Both the position numbers and the translations under genes were made by a program. From NCBI RefSeq assembly GCF_000819445.1, contig NZ_CP005286.1, positions 1,302,001-1,366,000 of the forward strand: a stretch of 64,000 nucleotides of DNA. Direction: 5' to 3'. This document shows positions 8,288-16,894 of the stretch, in pieces. This stretch comes from Corynebacterium humireducens NBRC 106098 = DSM 45392. GTDB lineage: Bacteria > Actinomycetota > Actinomycetes > Mycobacteriales > Mycobacteriaceae. The stretch's first letter is position 1, and each line of letters begins with the position of its first letter. Under the pieces are notes generated by a model. That model saw nothing but the letters and a program-made list of their open reading frames with translations. It did no database searches and was not told the DNA's origin.

Positions 8288-9082
8288 ATGATTATCAATG
8301 CTGTCCCTCAGTTCCAGGGAGCCATGACTCCCCGCGCAACCGAGATGGCGGACGGCTGCCGCGCCCTCGCGGCCCACGCCTCCCGGGTGCTCGACCTCCC
8401 CCACACCGTCGTGGACCTCGACCAGTCGACCTCCCCCCGCGAGGGAGGGGTGTCCAACCGTGCCGTCCTGACCGGCCCCAACCTGGAGGCGCAGACGGCG
8501 GCGGTGGCGGGCGTCGAGAAGAAGATCCTCACCATCGGCGGCGACTGCGGCGTCGAGTTCGCTCCCATCCGCGAACTGCGCGAACGTTTCGGCCCCGGGC
8601 TGGCCGTCGCCTGGTACGACGCCCACCCCGACCTGAAGACCCCCGAGACCGCCCACGACGGCGCCTACCACGCGATGGTGCTCGCCGGCCTGCTCGGTGA
8701 GAGCGACCCGGCGCTCACCGCCGCCGAACCCCTCGACCCGCAGAAGGTCGCCCTCATCTCCCCGCGCGGCGCCATCCCCGCCGAGCGCGAGATGATGGAG
8801 CGCGGCATGGGCATCGAGACCGACAACCCCGCCAAGGTCCTCGCGGGCGCGACCCACCTGTACGTCCACGTCGACGCCGACGTCCTCGACCCCTCCCAGT
8901 TCGACGGCCACCACATGCCGGAACCCGAGGGACTCACCATCGACGAGCTCGTGGCGTCCCTGGAGACGCTCAGCGGCTTCAACGTCGTCGGCGCGGGCAT
9001 CACCGAGTGCGTCGGCACGCCCGAGTCCGTCACGGTGCTCACGCCCGTGATCGAGGCGCTGGCGACGCTGCTGCGGAACTAA
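8288..9082 (+). CDS. Arginase/agmatinase/formiminoglutamase (ureohydrolase) family enzyme
   Basis: The 264 residues carry the metal-ligand motifs of the binuclear manganese ureohydrolases: GGDCGVEF, WYDAHPD and VHVDADVLDPSQF. The family hydrolyses guanidino or formimino groups (arginine, agmatine, formiminoglutamate, guanidinobutyrate). The exact substrate cannot be told from these motifs. The start is set by the TATAAT 6 nt upstream. Its stop overlaps the stop of the convergent thioredoxin-like gene, with no terminator between them. Confidence 0.87.
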   Translation: MIINAVPQFQGAMTPRATEMADGCRALAAHASRVLDLPHTVVDLDQSTSPREGGVSNRAVLTGPNLEAQTAAVAGVEKKILTIGGDCGVEFAPIRELRERFGPGLAVAWYDAHPDLKTPETAHDGAYHAMVLAGLLGESDPALTAAEPLDPQKVALISPRGAIPAEREMMERGMGIETDNPAKVLAGATHLYVHVDADVLDPSQFDGHHMPEPEGLTIDELVASLETLSGFNVVGAGITECVGTPESVTVLTPVIEALATLLRN

Positions 9083-9450
9083 CGCAGACTCTCGACGAAC
9101 GCCGCGAACCTCTCCTCGCTGTACATGAACTCGAGGAAGCGGGGCGCCCCCTCGACGGTGCTGTAGGTGGCGTTCTCGGGGCGCGGGGTGGGGTCCCGGT
9201 AGATGAGCTCGCCGTCGTGGAAGACCAGCAGCACCGGGATGGTGGAGATGTCCAGCTCCTCCACGAGACGGAACTGGATCTCCACCTCCGCCTCACCGAA
9301 GGGGATGTCGGGGAACTGCCCGTCCACGGCCTTGTAGATGCGGCGGAAACGCAGGCACGGGCCGCAGGACGTGGACCAGAAGAGGACGAACGCCAGGCCC
9401 TCCTGCGCTGTGAAGTCCCCGTAGGTGCTCGAAGTCAGTGTCGTGGTCAT
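9079..9450 (-). CDS. Thioredoxin-like protein
   Basis: The 123 residues have a thioredoxin fold with the redox motif WSTSCGPCLRFRRI (CGPC) near residue 30 and the conserved cis-proline segment ISTIPVLLVFHDGE. There is no signal peptide, so it is probably a cytoplasmic disulfide reductase or a resistance-type thioredoxin. Its ATG overlaps the stop of the truncated DUF418 gene (ATGA), which originally would have driven its translation. Confidence 0.88.
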   Translation of the reverse strand: MTTTLTSSTYGDFTAQEGLAFVLFWSTSCGPCLRFRRIYKAVDGQFPDIPFGEAEVEIQFRLVEELDISTIPVLLVFHDGELIYRDPTPRPENATYSTVEGAPRFLEFMYSEERFAAFVESLR

Positions 9451-9995
9451 GACTTCATTCTGCCCCACCTGACCAGGCGCCAGACGCGCTCGCACGGACC
9501 CTGCCCCAGGTAGGTGAGCCACAGCAGGGAGAACAGCCACTGCCCGAGGAGCATGACGAGGACCGTGGTGAAGGCCAGCGGCCACGTGCCCGCAGCGGGC
9601 GTGAGCAGCAGCAGGATGACGGTCGCCCCGAGATAGTTGGTCAACGCCATGCGCCCCAGCGGCGCGAACGCGAGGGCGAGGGCACGGCGCAGCGGGGTCG
9701 CCATGAGCGCCAGGACGAGCATCACCCACGTGGCTGCCATGACGATGCCCGCCCACGGGGTGGAGGGGGCGAAGGCCCCGAGGTCGCGCTCACCCCACGC
9801 CCACACGCCCAGCGCCACCGACGCCGGGAGCAGTCCGAGGAGGGCGAGGGTGGGGAGGCGGAGGTTGTCGTCGAGAAGCGCCGGCACACGCCACAACCCG
9901 AGCGCGAAACCGAGGAGGAAGAGGCCCGGGATGAGGGCCAGCCCACCGCCGAGCACCAGGCCCACCAGGGTGAGCGCGCCGCCTCCGCTCTGCCG
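9447..9995 (-). pseudogene. DUF418 membrane protein, C-terminal remnant
   Basis: About 183 codons remain open, giving a hydrophobic multi-helix sequence that ends in a DUF418 signature (LGQGPCERVWRLVRWG). DUF418 proteins are usually around 380-400 residues, so roughly the first half is absent. Reading upstream, the homologous-looking frame (SGGGALTLVGLVLGGG) runs into an AT-rich stretch and a stop at about 10022, before the IS end at 10069. The missing N-terminal half is not found on the far side of the IS. No start codon with a ribosome-binding site is obvious, so the remnant is probably not functional. Confidence 0.7.
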
Positions 9996-10068
9996 AATAA
10001 AAATACAGCCCCATACGAGGAGTTAGAAGCGTTGAATCGTCTCGGATGACCTCAGGCATACCCAAAGA

Positions 10069-10094
10069 GGCCCTTCCGGATCTGGGGTGCGTAG
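10069..10094 (+). repeat. Left terminal inverted repeat of the ISL3-type element
   Basis: It begins GGCCCTTCCGGATCTGGGG. The first 11 bases match the right end exactly. Confidence 0.85.
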
Positions 10095-10202
10095 CCGGGA
10101 TGAGGTACCAAGTATGAGGATCGGGACCCACCACAAGATATAGGGGTCCTTAGGTCGCGAAGATGAAAGTTCCTACACAACCATCTTTCGCCCCGAGGAC
10201 CT

Positions 10203-11512
10203 ATGCCCGATTCTACGTCTCTTATTGCTGACACCATCATCCGGACCGTTGAACTCGGCCTGACCATCACGGGCGCCGGGATCGATGAGCGCCATACGTG
10301 GATCACCTGCCGCCCGGTGGAACAGGATGCCTCCTGCCCGGCCTGCGGTGACGAAGGCCGGCTGCGTGATCACCGGATCCGTGAACTCGTGGACCTGCCC
10401 GTCGTCGGGCATCCCACCCGGCTACGGATCCGGCTACCCCGGTTCACCTGCACCAACACCGCCTGTGCGACAAAGATCTTTCAACAGCAACTCGTGTGCG
10501 CGAAACCCAAAGCCAAGCTCACCGACCGCTGCACCCGCTGGATCCTCCAGCGCCTGGCGATTGACCGCATGAGCGTTGCCGCGATCTCGAAGTCCCTGGA
10601 CATCGGCTGGGACCTGGTCAACCAGGTAGCCCTCGAACAGGCCCGGGAGCTGATCTACGCTGATCCCACCCACCTGGCCGGAGTCCGCGTGCTGGGGGTC
10701 GATGAGCACAAATGGAAACACCGCCGTGGCGACGGTACTCCCGGTTTCGTCACCGTCATCGTCGACCTGACGCCGAACGTGGACGGCACTGGGCCCGCCC
10801 GGCTGTTGGACATGGTGCCGGGCAGATCCGCTGAGGTGCTGCGCCGCTGGCTCGCCGCCCGGGAGAAGTCCTTCCGCGACCGGGTGAAAGTCGTGTCGAT
10901 GGACGGATTCGCCGGCTACCACACCGCCACCACCGAGCAGTTGCCGAAGGCGAGGAAGGTGATGGATCCGTTCCATGTGGTGCATCTGGCCGTAGACCAA
11001 GCTGACTATGACCCGGCAGCGGATCCAACAGGACACCTGCGGGCATCGCGGCAGGTCAGGCGACCCGTTGTACGGGGTGCGGCGGATCCTGCTAACCCGG
11101 ATGGGACTGCTGACCGACAAGCAGAAGGCGAAGCTGGACGCGGTGTTCGCTGATGAGCGGCACACGGCTGTGGATGTCACGCACTGGACGTATCAGGACA
11201 TCATCGCAGCCTATGAGCATCCTGACCGTCGGGTCGGGAAGAGGTGGATGTACAAAATCATGTGTCGGATCCGGAAAGATCTCCCCGCCGGGGTCCAGGA
11301 GCTGGGGCAGTTGGGCCGGACGATGTGGAAACGACGGGCAGAGATCCTCGCGTACTTCGACACCGGGGCGTCCAATGGCCCCGTCGAGGCCATCAACGGA
11401 CGGTTGGAGCACCTGCATGGCATCGCACTCGGGTTCAGGAACCTCAACCACTTTCATCTTGCGGTCACTGATCCACTCCGGAGGACTCCAGGCCAAGATC
11501 AACGCACTCTAA
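10203..11512 (+). pseudogene. ISL3-family transposase with two single-base insertions
   Basis: The N-terminal zinc-binding region (CPACGDEGRLRDH, then CTNTAC) and the DDE catalytic region (VLGVDEHKWKHR, VVSMDGFAGYH, PFHVVHLA) are well preserved. The frame breaks at 10997/10998: removing one C from GTAGACCAAG restores VDKLTMTRQRIQQ in the next frame. A second break at 11452-11454 is repaired by removing one T from CTTTC, giving NHFILRSLIHSGGLQAKINAL and the natural stop. The expected product is about 435 residues. Either the copy is dead or the assembly has two errors here. Confidence 0.85.
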
Positions 11513-11525
11513 AACCGGAAGGGCC
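11500..11525 (-). repeat. Right terminal inverted repeat of the ISL3-type element
   Basis: Read on the minus strand it begins GGCCCTTCCGGTTTTAGAG and ends GTGCGTTG. It overlaps the end of the transposase frame. Confidence 0.85.
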
Positions 11526-11584
11526 TGTTTCCTTGCGGCCCATGGTGTCTAACTGACCTTTAGAAAAACCCTAGTTGACATGCC

Positions 11585-11616
11585 AAAACCCCGCCAACCT
11601 GAAAGGTTGACGGGGC
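11585..11616 (-). terminator. Terminator downstream of tRNA-Pro
   Basis: On the minus strand CCCCGTCAACCT and AGGTTGGCGGGG form a 12-bp stem with one G-T pair and a TTC loop, followed by TTTT. Confidence 0.85.
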
Positions 11617-11619
11617 TAC

Positions 11620-11696
11620 TGGTCGGACTGACAGGATTTGAACCTGCGACCCCTACACCCCCAGTGTAGTGCGCTACCAAGCTGCGCCACAGTCCG
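11620..11696 (-). tRNA. tRNA-Pro(GGG)
   Basis: The cloverleaf is complete: acceptor CGGACTG pairs with CAGTCCG, the D-arm has GCGC/GCGC, the anticodon stem is CTACA/TGTAG around the loop CTGGGGG (anticodon GGG, proline), and the T-arm is GCAGG-TTCAAAT-CCTGT. CCA is encoded. A hairpin terminator follows. Confidence 0.97.
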
Positions 11697-11763
11697 CCGT
11701 CGCACCATAAGGTGCAACTGCTACAGGTTACAACACTGTGGTTTGTTTAGGCGAATCAGCAGG

Positions 11764-12153
11764 TCAGGACACGTCTCCCGCGACGTAGACCCACTCCCGG
11801 CCGACGCGGCGGAAGGTGGAGCGTTCGCGCTGGGAACCCGACGGATCGCCCTTGTAGAAGGCCTCGAACTCCACCACCCCCTCGCGGTCCAGGGGGCCGC
11901 CTCCGACGACGTCGAGGATGTCGAGGCGGTAGAACCGCACCGGCAGGTCGACGAGGGTGAGGTCGGAGGGCCGGGTGTCGGGGTCCCAGGTGCGCAGCAG
12001 GTAGTCGGCGTCGCGGACCACGAAGGCCGTGAAGCGGGAGCGCATGAGCGTCTCCGCGGTCGGGGCCACGCCGCCGGCGTGGTACTTCCCGCAGCACTCC
12101 TCGTAGGCCAGTCCAGTGTTGCAGGGGCAGCGCCTGCCGTTCCAGTCGCTCAT
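11764..12153 (-). CDS. YchJ family protein (UPF0225, SEC-C metal-binding)
   Basis: The 129 residues begin with a SEC-C-like zinc motif (CPCNTGLAYEECCGKYH), followed by the YchJ core (TAETLMRSRFTAFVVRDADYL, later VVEFEAFYK). The molecular function of this family is not established. Its ATG overlaps the stop of the upstream hydrolase-OsmC gene (ATGA), so the two are co-translated from one short operon. Confidence 0.9.
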   Translation of the reverse strand: MSDWNGRRCPCNTGLAYEECCGKYHAGGVAPTAETLMRSRFTAFVVRDADYLLRTWDPDTRPSDLTLVDLPVRFYRLDILDVVGGGPLDREGVVEFEAFYKGDPSGSQRERSTFRRVGREWVYVAGDVS

Positions 12154-13304
12154 GCCGGCACGTCCAGGATCTTGATGCCCGGGAGCATGGTCTGGAAGGG
12201 GGAGGTGGCGGCGTCGAGAAGCGTGCGTCGTTCAGCGTCGCTGAGGGTGCCCACGAGGTCGATCCGGCGCTCGAAGATGTTGCGGGAGACGTAGGTGAGG
12301 GTGACGTGGGCGTCGGTGAGTTCCATGCCGTCGGCGGCGTCGCGGATCGCCTGCGTGGAGGCGGCGGCGAGGCCGGCCATGAGGAGGTCGACGGGGGAGT
12401 GGCCCTGCCCGCGGCCGCCGCGTGACTTCGCGCGGTCGGTGAGCAGCGTGCCGGAGGAGGTCTCGACCATGGCCCCGTAGCGGGAGCCGACGGCCATGCG
12501 GGAGGTGACCTGGTCCTCGGCGACGCTCGGCGGCGTGTAGGAGGGCCGCAGGTAGGGCTGCACCCACTCGGCGATGAGCCGCCCGGCGCGCTGCGCGGAG
12601 CCGCCGCGGGTGAACAGGTGGTCCGCCTCGATGGTGACCAGGGACTTCGGGAAGCGGGCCAGGCGGAGGATCTTCTGCGCGTTCTCGACGCCGACGGTCT
12701 GGTCCGTGGGGGAGTGGATGAGCAGGAGCGGCTTGCGCAGCTCAGGGAGGTAGGTCTCGGGGTTGTTGTCGGCCAGATCCTCGAGGAACTCGCGGGTGAT
12801 GTCGATGTCGCGGCCCGCCAGGGTGACGGTGACGCAGCCCTCCTCCTCGGCGTCGCGGATGTGCTCCGCGAGGTGGGTGACGGCGTGCGCCGGGTCGAAG
12901 GGCGTGCCGAGGGTGACGACCGCCCCGACCGAGTCCATCTCCGGGCGGGTCGCGGCCTTGAGGGCGGCGGCTCCGCCGAGGGAGTGCCCGAGGAGCAGCT
13001 GGGGCGCCTCGTACTCCCTGGTCAGCCACTCGGTGGCGGCGATGAGGTCCTCGACGTTGGAGGAGAAGGTGGTGTCGGAGAACTCGCCCTCGGACTGCCC
13101 GAGGCCCGGGAAATCGAAACGCAGGCAGGCGATGCCGTGCTCGGCGAGGGTCTTGCACACGCGGGAGGCGGCCGGGACGAAGCGCGAACAGGTGAAACAG
13201 TGCGCGAAAATGGCGAAGGCGACCGGTGGGGTGTCCGGGAGGTCAAGGGTGCCGACCATCGTCGTTCCCTGCGACGAGGGGATTTTCACGCTCACAGATT
13301 GCAT
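12150..13304 (-). CDS. Alpha/beta hydrolase-OsmC fusion protein
   Basis: The 384-residue protein joins two domains. Residues about 1-250 are an alpha/beta hydrolase with the nucleophile elbow LLGHSLGGAAALKA and a downstream Asp/His (HSPTDQTVG, EADHLF). Residues about 260-384 are an OsmC/Ohr-like domain (SRGGRGQGHSPVDLLMAGLAAASTQ). Such fusions are found in many bacteria; OsmC relatives reduce hydroperoxides through cysteines, but no reactive cysteine pair is obvious here. The ATG at 13304 is preferred to a GTG at 13322 because TATTCT ends 7 nt upstream of it. Confidence 0.88.
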   Translation of the reverse strand: MQSVSVKIPSSQGTTMVGTLDLPDTPPVAFAIFAHCFTCSRFVPAASRVCKTLAEHGIACLRFDFPGLGQSEGEFSDTTFSSNVEDLIAATEWLTREYEAPQLLLGHSLGGAAALKAATRPEMDSVGAVVTLGTPFDPAHAVTHLAEHIRDAEEEGCVTVTLAGRDIDITREFLEDLADNNPETYLPELRKPLLLIHSPTDQTVGVENAQKILRLARFPKSLVTIEADHLFTRGGSAQRAGRLIAEWVQPYLRPSYTPPSVAEDQVTSRMAVGSRYGAMVETSSGTLLTDRAKSRGGRGQGHSPVDLLMAGLAAASTQAIRDAADGMELTDAHVTLTYVSRNIFERRIDLVGTLSDAERRTLLDAATSPFQTMLPGIKILDVPA

Positions 13305-13311
13305 GTCAACG

Positions 13312-13317
13312 AGAATA
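13312..13317 (-). promoter_or_regulatory. -10 hexamer of the hydrolase-OsmC gene
   Basis: TATTCT on the minus strand, 7 nt before the ATG at 13304 (leaderless geometry). Confidence 0.6.
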
Positions 13318-13332
13318 GTCACGGGCCTGAAC

Positions 13333-13338
13333 TAGGGT
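13333..13338 (+). promoter_or_regulatory. Candidate -10 of secA2
   Basis: TAGGGT would start a short leader carrying the strong ribosome-binding site AGGAGGA (13364-13370), 6 nt before the ATG at 13377. Confidence 0.4.
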
Positions 13339-13376
13339 GGTCTCGAGTATATGCAGGCCCCACAGGAGGAACATCC

Positions 13377-15638
13377 ATGGCATTTAACTGGTTCTGGAAG
13401 GCGATGGGGGCGTCGCAGACGCGAAACCAGAAGCGCAGTCGGGCGATCGTGCAGGATGCCGGGGTGCATCAGGCCGAGCTGAACCGGCTTGACGACGCCA
13501 CCCTCGCCCAGCGTGCCCGCGAGCTCGCCGCCGGCGGGTCGATCTCCGACCCCGCGGAGTTCCTCGCCGTCCTCGGCATCGCCGCCGAGCGCACGCTCGG
13601 GCTCACCCCCTTCGCGGTGCAGTCCCAGGCGGTGCTGCGCCTCGTGGAGGGCGACGTCATCCAGATGGCCACCGGTGAGGGCAAGACCCTGGTCGGCGCG
13701 ATGGCGGCGACCGGTTTCGCGCTGAGCGGCAAGCGCGTGCACGTCATCACCGTCAACGACTACCTGGCGGAACGTGACGCCGAGTGGATGCGTCCGCTCG
13801 TCGAGTTCTTCGGCCTGCGCGTCGCCGCGGTGACCGAGAAGCTGGGACCGGAGGAGCGGCGGGAGGCCTATGCCGGAGACGTCATCTACGGCCCGGTCAA
13901 CGAGATCGGCTTCGACGTCCTCCGCGACCAGCAGGTCACTCGCCGGGAGGACGCGGTCCAGCTGCCGGCGGACGTCGCCCTGGTGGACGAGGCGGACAGC
14001 GTGCTCGTCGACGAGGCCCTCGTCCCCCTCGTCCTCGCCGGCAACCGGCCGGGCCGCGAGTCGACGGGCCAGATCACCGACGTCGTGCGCCACCTGCGGG
14101 AACGCGAGCACTACACCATCGACGACGACCGCCGGAACGTCTTCCTCACCGACGAGGGGGCGGCCCGGGTCGAGGGCGCCCTAGGCATCGACTCGCTCTA
14201 CGACGACGAGCACATCGGCACCACCCTGGTGAAGGTCAACCTGGCGCTGCACGCGAAGGCCCTGCTCATCCGCGACATCCACTACCTCGTCACCGACGGC
14301 AAGGTGGCGCTCATCGACGCCTCCCGCGGCCGTGTCGCCGACCTCCAGCGCTGGCCCGACGGCCTGCAGGCGGCCGTGGAGGCGAAGGAGGGGCTCGACG
14401 TCACGGAGGGCGGCCGGATCCTCGACACGATCACGCTGCAGGCGCTCATGCGCCGCTACCCGATGGTGTGCGGCATGACCGGCACCGCCGTCGAGGCGAC
14501 CGACCAGCTGCGCCAGTTCTACGACCTGCACGTCTCCGTCATCGACCGCAACAAGGAGCTGCGCCGTTTCGACGAGGCCGACCGCATCTACGCCACCGCG
14601 GCGGAGAAGAACCGCGCCATCGTCCAGGAGATCGCCCACCTCAACTCGACGGGCCAGCCGGTGCTCGTCGGCACGCAGGACGTCGCCGAGTCGGAGGCCC
14701 TCGCCGAGGCGCTGGAGGAGCTCGGCATCGAGGTCAACGTGCTCAACGCCAAGAACGACGCCGAGGAGGCCCGCATCATCGCCGAGGCCGGTGACCTGGG
14801 GCGGGTGACCGTCTCCACGCAGATGGCCGGCCGCGGCACCGACATCCGGCTGGGCGGCGCCGACCAGTCCGACCACGAGGCGGTCGCCGCGCTCGGTGGC
14901 CTGGCCGTCATCGGCACGTCCCGGCACCGCACCGCCCGCCTGGACAACCAGCTGCGCGGCCGCGCGGGCCGCCAGGGGGACCCGGGGCTGTCGCTGTTCT
15001 TCGTCTCCCTGGAGGACGACGTGGTCACCTCCGGGGGTGCCGGGGAGAACGTCACCGCCCGCCCGGAGCCGGACGGGTCCATCCACTCCGACCGCATCCG
15101 CGACTGGGTGGGACACTGCCAGCGCGTCACCGAGGGACAGCTGCTGGAGATCCACGCGCAGACCTGGAAGTACAACCAGCTGCTCGCCGACCAGCGCGTC
15201 ATCATCGACGAGCGCCGCGCGAAGCTGCTGGACACGCCGCAGGCCTGGGAGGAGCTCGCGGAGCGGGCCCCCGAACGGGCGGCGGAACTGGCCGACCACC
15301 CGGACCGCGAGCAGCTGGCCCGCGACATCATGCTCTTCCACCTCGACGACGAATGGGCCGAGCACCTCGCCGTCATGGATGACGTGCGCGAATCGATCCA
15401 CCTGCGCGCCATCGCCCGCGAGACCCCCATCGACGAGTACCACCGCATCGCCGTGCGCGAGTTCAAGGACCTGGCGCAGAGGGCCGTCGACAAGGCGGTG
15501 GAGACCTTCCGCGAGGGCACCCTGGAGGAGAAGGGGTTGGCGCGGCCCTCGGCCACGTGGACGTACATGGTCTCCGACAACCCCCTCGCAGGGTCGGGTA
15601 ATTCCGTCGTCTCAGGAATTGGTAACCTTTTCCGGTGA
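13377..15638 (+). CDS. secA2: Accessory Sec translocase ATPase SecA2
   Basis: The 753 residues are shorter than housekeeping SecA (about 840-950) and lack the C-terminal zinc-binding tail, as expected of actinobacterial SecA2. Visible motifs are Walker A ATGEGKT (about residue 98), DEADSVLVDEA in nucleotide-binding domain 1, MTGTAVEA and the motor segment STQMAGRGTDIRLGG, with QLRGRAGRQGDPG as the arginine-finger region. It drives export of a limited protein set through SecYEG. The ATG is chosen for the AGGAGGA site; the frame stays open upstream by chance, antisense to the hydrolase gene. Confidence 0.95.
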   Translation: MAFNWFWKAMGASQTRNQKRSRAIVQDAGVHQAELNRLDDATLAQRARELAAGGSISDPAEFLAVLGIAAERTLGLTPFAVQSQAVLRLVEGDVIQMATGEGKTLVGAMAATGFALSGKRVHVITVNDYLAERDAEWMRPLVEFFGLRVAAVTEKLGPEERREAYAGDVIYGPVNEIGFDVLRDQQVTRREDAVQLPADVALVDEADSVLVDEALVPLVLAGNRPGRESTGQITDVVRHLREREHYTIDDDRRNVFLTDEGAARVEGALGIDSLYDDEHIGTTLVKVNLALHAKALLIRDIHYLVTDGKVALIDASRGRVADLQRWPDGLQAAVEAKEGLDVTEGGRILDTITLQALMRRYPMVCGMTGTAVEATDQLRQFYDLHVSVIDRNKELRRFDEADRIYATAAEKNRAIVQEIAHLNSTGQPVLVGTQDVAESEALAEALEELGIEVNVLNAKNDAEEARIIAEAGDLGRVTVSTQMAGRGTDIRLGGADQSDHEAVAALGGLAVIGTSRHRTARLDNQLRGRAGRQGDPGLSLFFVSLEDDVVTSGGAGENVTARPEPDGSIHSDRIRDWVGHCQRVTEGQLLEIHAQTWKYNQLLADQRVIIDERRAKLLDTPQAWEELAERAPERAAELADHPDREQLARDIMLFHLDDEWAEHLAVMDDVRESIHLRAIARETPIDEYHRIAVREFKDLAQRAVDKAVETFREGTLEEKGLARPSATWTYMVSDNPLAGSGNSVVSGIGNLFR

Positions 15639-15675
15639 TGGTGTCGTCAGACACTCACGCGGCACTCACAGTCGC

Positions 15676-15681
15676 TATGAT
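15676..15681 (+). promoter_or_regulatory. -10 of odhI
   Basis: TATGAT lies 42 nt before the odhI ATG. A ribosome-binding site GGAGG sits about 10 nt before the start, so this is a leadered mRNA. Confidence 0.55.
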
Positions 15682-15723
15682 GGCTAGCAGTCACAGTTCC
15701 GACGAAAGCGGAGGATTTAAACA

Positions 15724-16158
15724 ATGAGCGAGAACACCGGTACTCCTGAGGCACAGGTCGAGACCACGTCTGTTTTCCGTGCCGATCTGTTGAAGGAGAT
15801 GGAGTCTGGCGCTGGTACCGCTCCGGCTGCCACGGGCGCCGACAACCTCCCTGAGGGCGCGGGCCTGCTGGTCGTCAAGCGTGGTCCCAACGCCGGCGCA
15901 CGTTTCCTTCTCGACCAGCCGATCACCACGGCCGGCCGCCACCCCGAGTCGGACATTTTCCTGGATGACGTGACCGTGTCGCGTCGTCACGCGGAGTTCC
16001 GCATCAACGAGGGCGAGTTCGAGGTCTTCGACGTGGGGTCCCTCAACGGCACCTACGTGAACCGCGAGCCGCGTAACTCCCAGGTGCTCACCACCGGCGA
16101 CGAGATCCAGATCGGCAAGTTCCGCCTGGTCTTCCTCGCCGGCCCGAAGAACGATTAG
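15724..16158 (+). CDS. odhI: FHA-domain regulator OdhI (GarA)
   Basis: The 144-residue protein has the N-terminal phosphorylation segment VETTSVFRADLL, with Thr14 and Thr15 at the positions phosphorylated by PknG and PknA/B/L-type kinases in C. glutamicum OdhI. A C-terminal FHA domain follows (AGRHPESDIFLDD, VSRRHAEF, SLNGTYVN). In its unphosphorylated state OdhI binds and inhibits the E1 subunit of 2-oxoglutarate dehydrogenase and so controls flux between the TCA cycle and glutamate. The gene lies between secA2 and the FtsR-type regulator, the order known in Corynebacterium. Confidence 0.96.
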   Translation: MSENTGTPEAQVETTSVFRADLLKEMESGAGTAPAATGADNLPEGAGLLVVKRGPNAGARFLLDQPITTAGRHPESDIFLDDVTVSRRHAEFRINEGEFEVFDVGSLNGTYVNREPRNSQVLTTGDEIQIGKFRLVFLAGPKND

Positions 16159-16180
16159 GTGATACTGAAGTAGTCTCACC

Positions 16181-16894
16181 GTGAGTGCTGTTCGCAAGCA
16201 GACGAGCGTTCGTGCGACCAGCGCCCGGACCCTGTCCATCGGAAAGGTCCTCGAGGCGCTGCGTGGCGAGTTCCCGGACGTGACCGTCTCGAAGATCCGA
16301 TTCCTGGAGTCCGAGGGACTCATCACGCCGCAGCGCACGGCGTCCGGCTACCGCCGTTTCACCGGCGAGGACGTCGAGCGTCTCCGCTACATCCTGGTGA
16401 CCCAGCGGGACAACTACCTGCCGCTCAAGGTCATCCGGGAGCAGCTGGAGGCCATGGACTCCGGCGCCGTCTCCCTCATCGAGGCCGAGCCGATGGTGTC
16501 GCCGGAGAACTTTCGCGCGCCCGCGCCCACCCGCCTCAGCGACAAGGAGGTGGCGTCGCAGGCCGACGTCACCGCCGAGGCCATCGCCGAGCTTCTCGAC
16601 GCCGGCCTCATCCGCCCCGACGCCGCCGGTTTCTTCACCGCCGACGACGTGCGGATCGTGCTGACGGCGGAGTCCCTCCGTGGATTCGGATTCGACATCC
16701 GCCACCTCAAGTCCCTGCGCAACACCGCCCAGCGGCAGGCCGACCTCATCGGCCAGGTCGCCGGACCGGTCGCCCGCTCGCAGCGCTCCTCGGCGAAGGA
16801 GAAGGCGGCGGACATGGGACAGCAGATGACGGCGCTGGTCGTCTCCCTGCACGCCAGTCTGGTCAAGAACGCACTCCGGGATGAGCTCTCATGA
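16181..16894 (+). CDS. ftsR: MerR-type regulator FtsR
   Basis: The 237 residues open with a MerR-like winged helix (LSIGKVLEALRGEFPDVTVS, then KIRFLESEGLITPQRT and YRRFTGEDVERLRYI). The C-terminal half is long and lacks cysteine ligand patterns. Position directly after odhI and the sequence match the corynebacterial FtsR, an activator of ftsZ that affects cell division. The GTG at 16181 is the first plausible start after the odhI stop. Its stop overlaps the next gene's start by 4 bases. Confidence 0.85.
   Translation: MSAVRKQTSVRATSARTLSIGKVLEALRGEFPDVTVSKIRFLESEGLITPQRTASGYRRFTGEDVERLRYILVTQRDNYLPLKVIREQLEAMDSGAVSLIEAEPMVSPENFRAPAPTRLSDKEVASQADVTAEAIAELLDAGLIRPDAAGFFTADDVRIVLTAESLRGFGFDIRHLKSLRNTAQRQADLIGQVAGPVARSQRSSAKEKAADMGQQMTALVVSLHASLVKNALRDELS

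Larger units (their letters stand above)
10069..11525 (+). mobile_element. ISL3-family insertion sequence (1457 bp)
   Basis: The element is bounded by imperfect 26-bp inverted repeats that begin GGCCCTTCCGG at both ends (10069-10094 and the complement of 11500-11525; about 20 of 26 positions agree). The GGC-CTTCCGG start and the transposase type are those of ISL3. No 8-bp target duplication flanks it: CCCAAAGA on the left, TGTTTCCT on the right. This suggests that one flank was rearranged after insertion. It lies between the DUF418 remnant and tRNA-Pro. Confidence 0.85.

Noticed and set aside
10001..11700. Integrative element at tRNA-Pro
   Set aside because: No integrase, no repeat of the tRNA 3' end and no phage genes; only an ISL3-type IS is present.
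12618..15638. 1006-codon open frame beginning antisense to the hydrolase-OsmC gene
   Set aside because: Only the part from 13377 (SecA2) is real; the upstream part is an open shadow caused by high GC, and the AGGAGGA site marks the true start.
16161..16176. Separate leaderless promoter for ftsR (GATACT or TAGTCT)
   Set aside because: TAGTCT is only 4 nt from the GTG and GATACT is too far for leaderless geometry; co-transcription with odhI is simpler.
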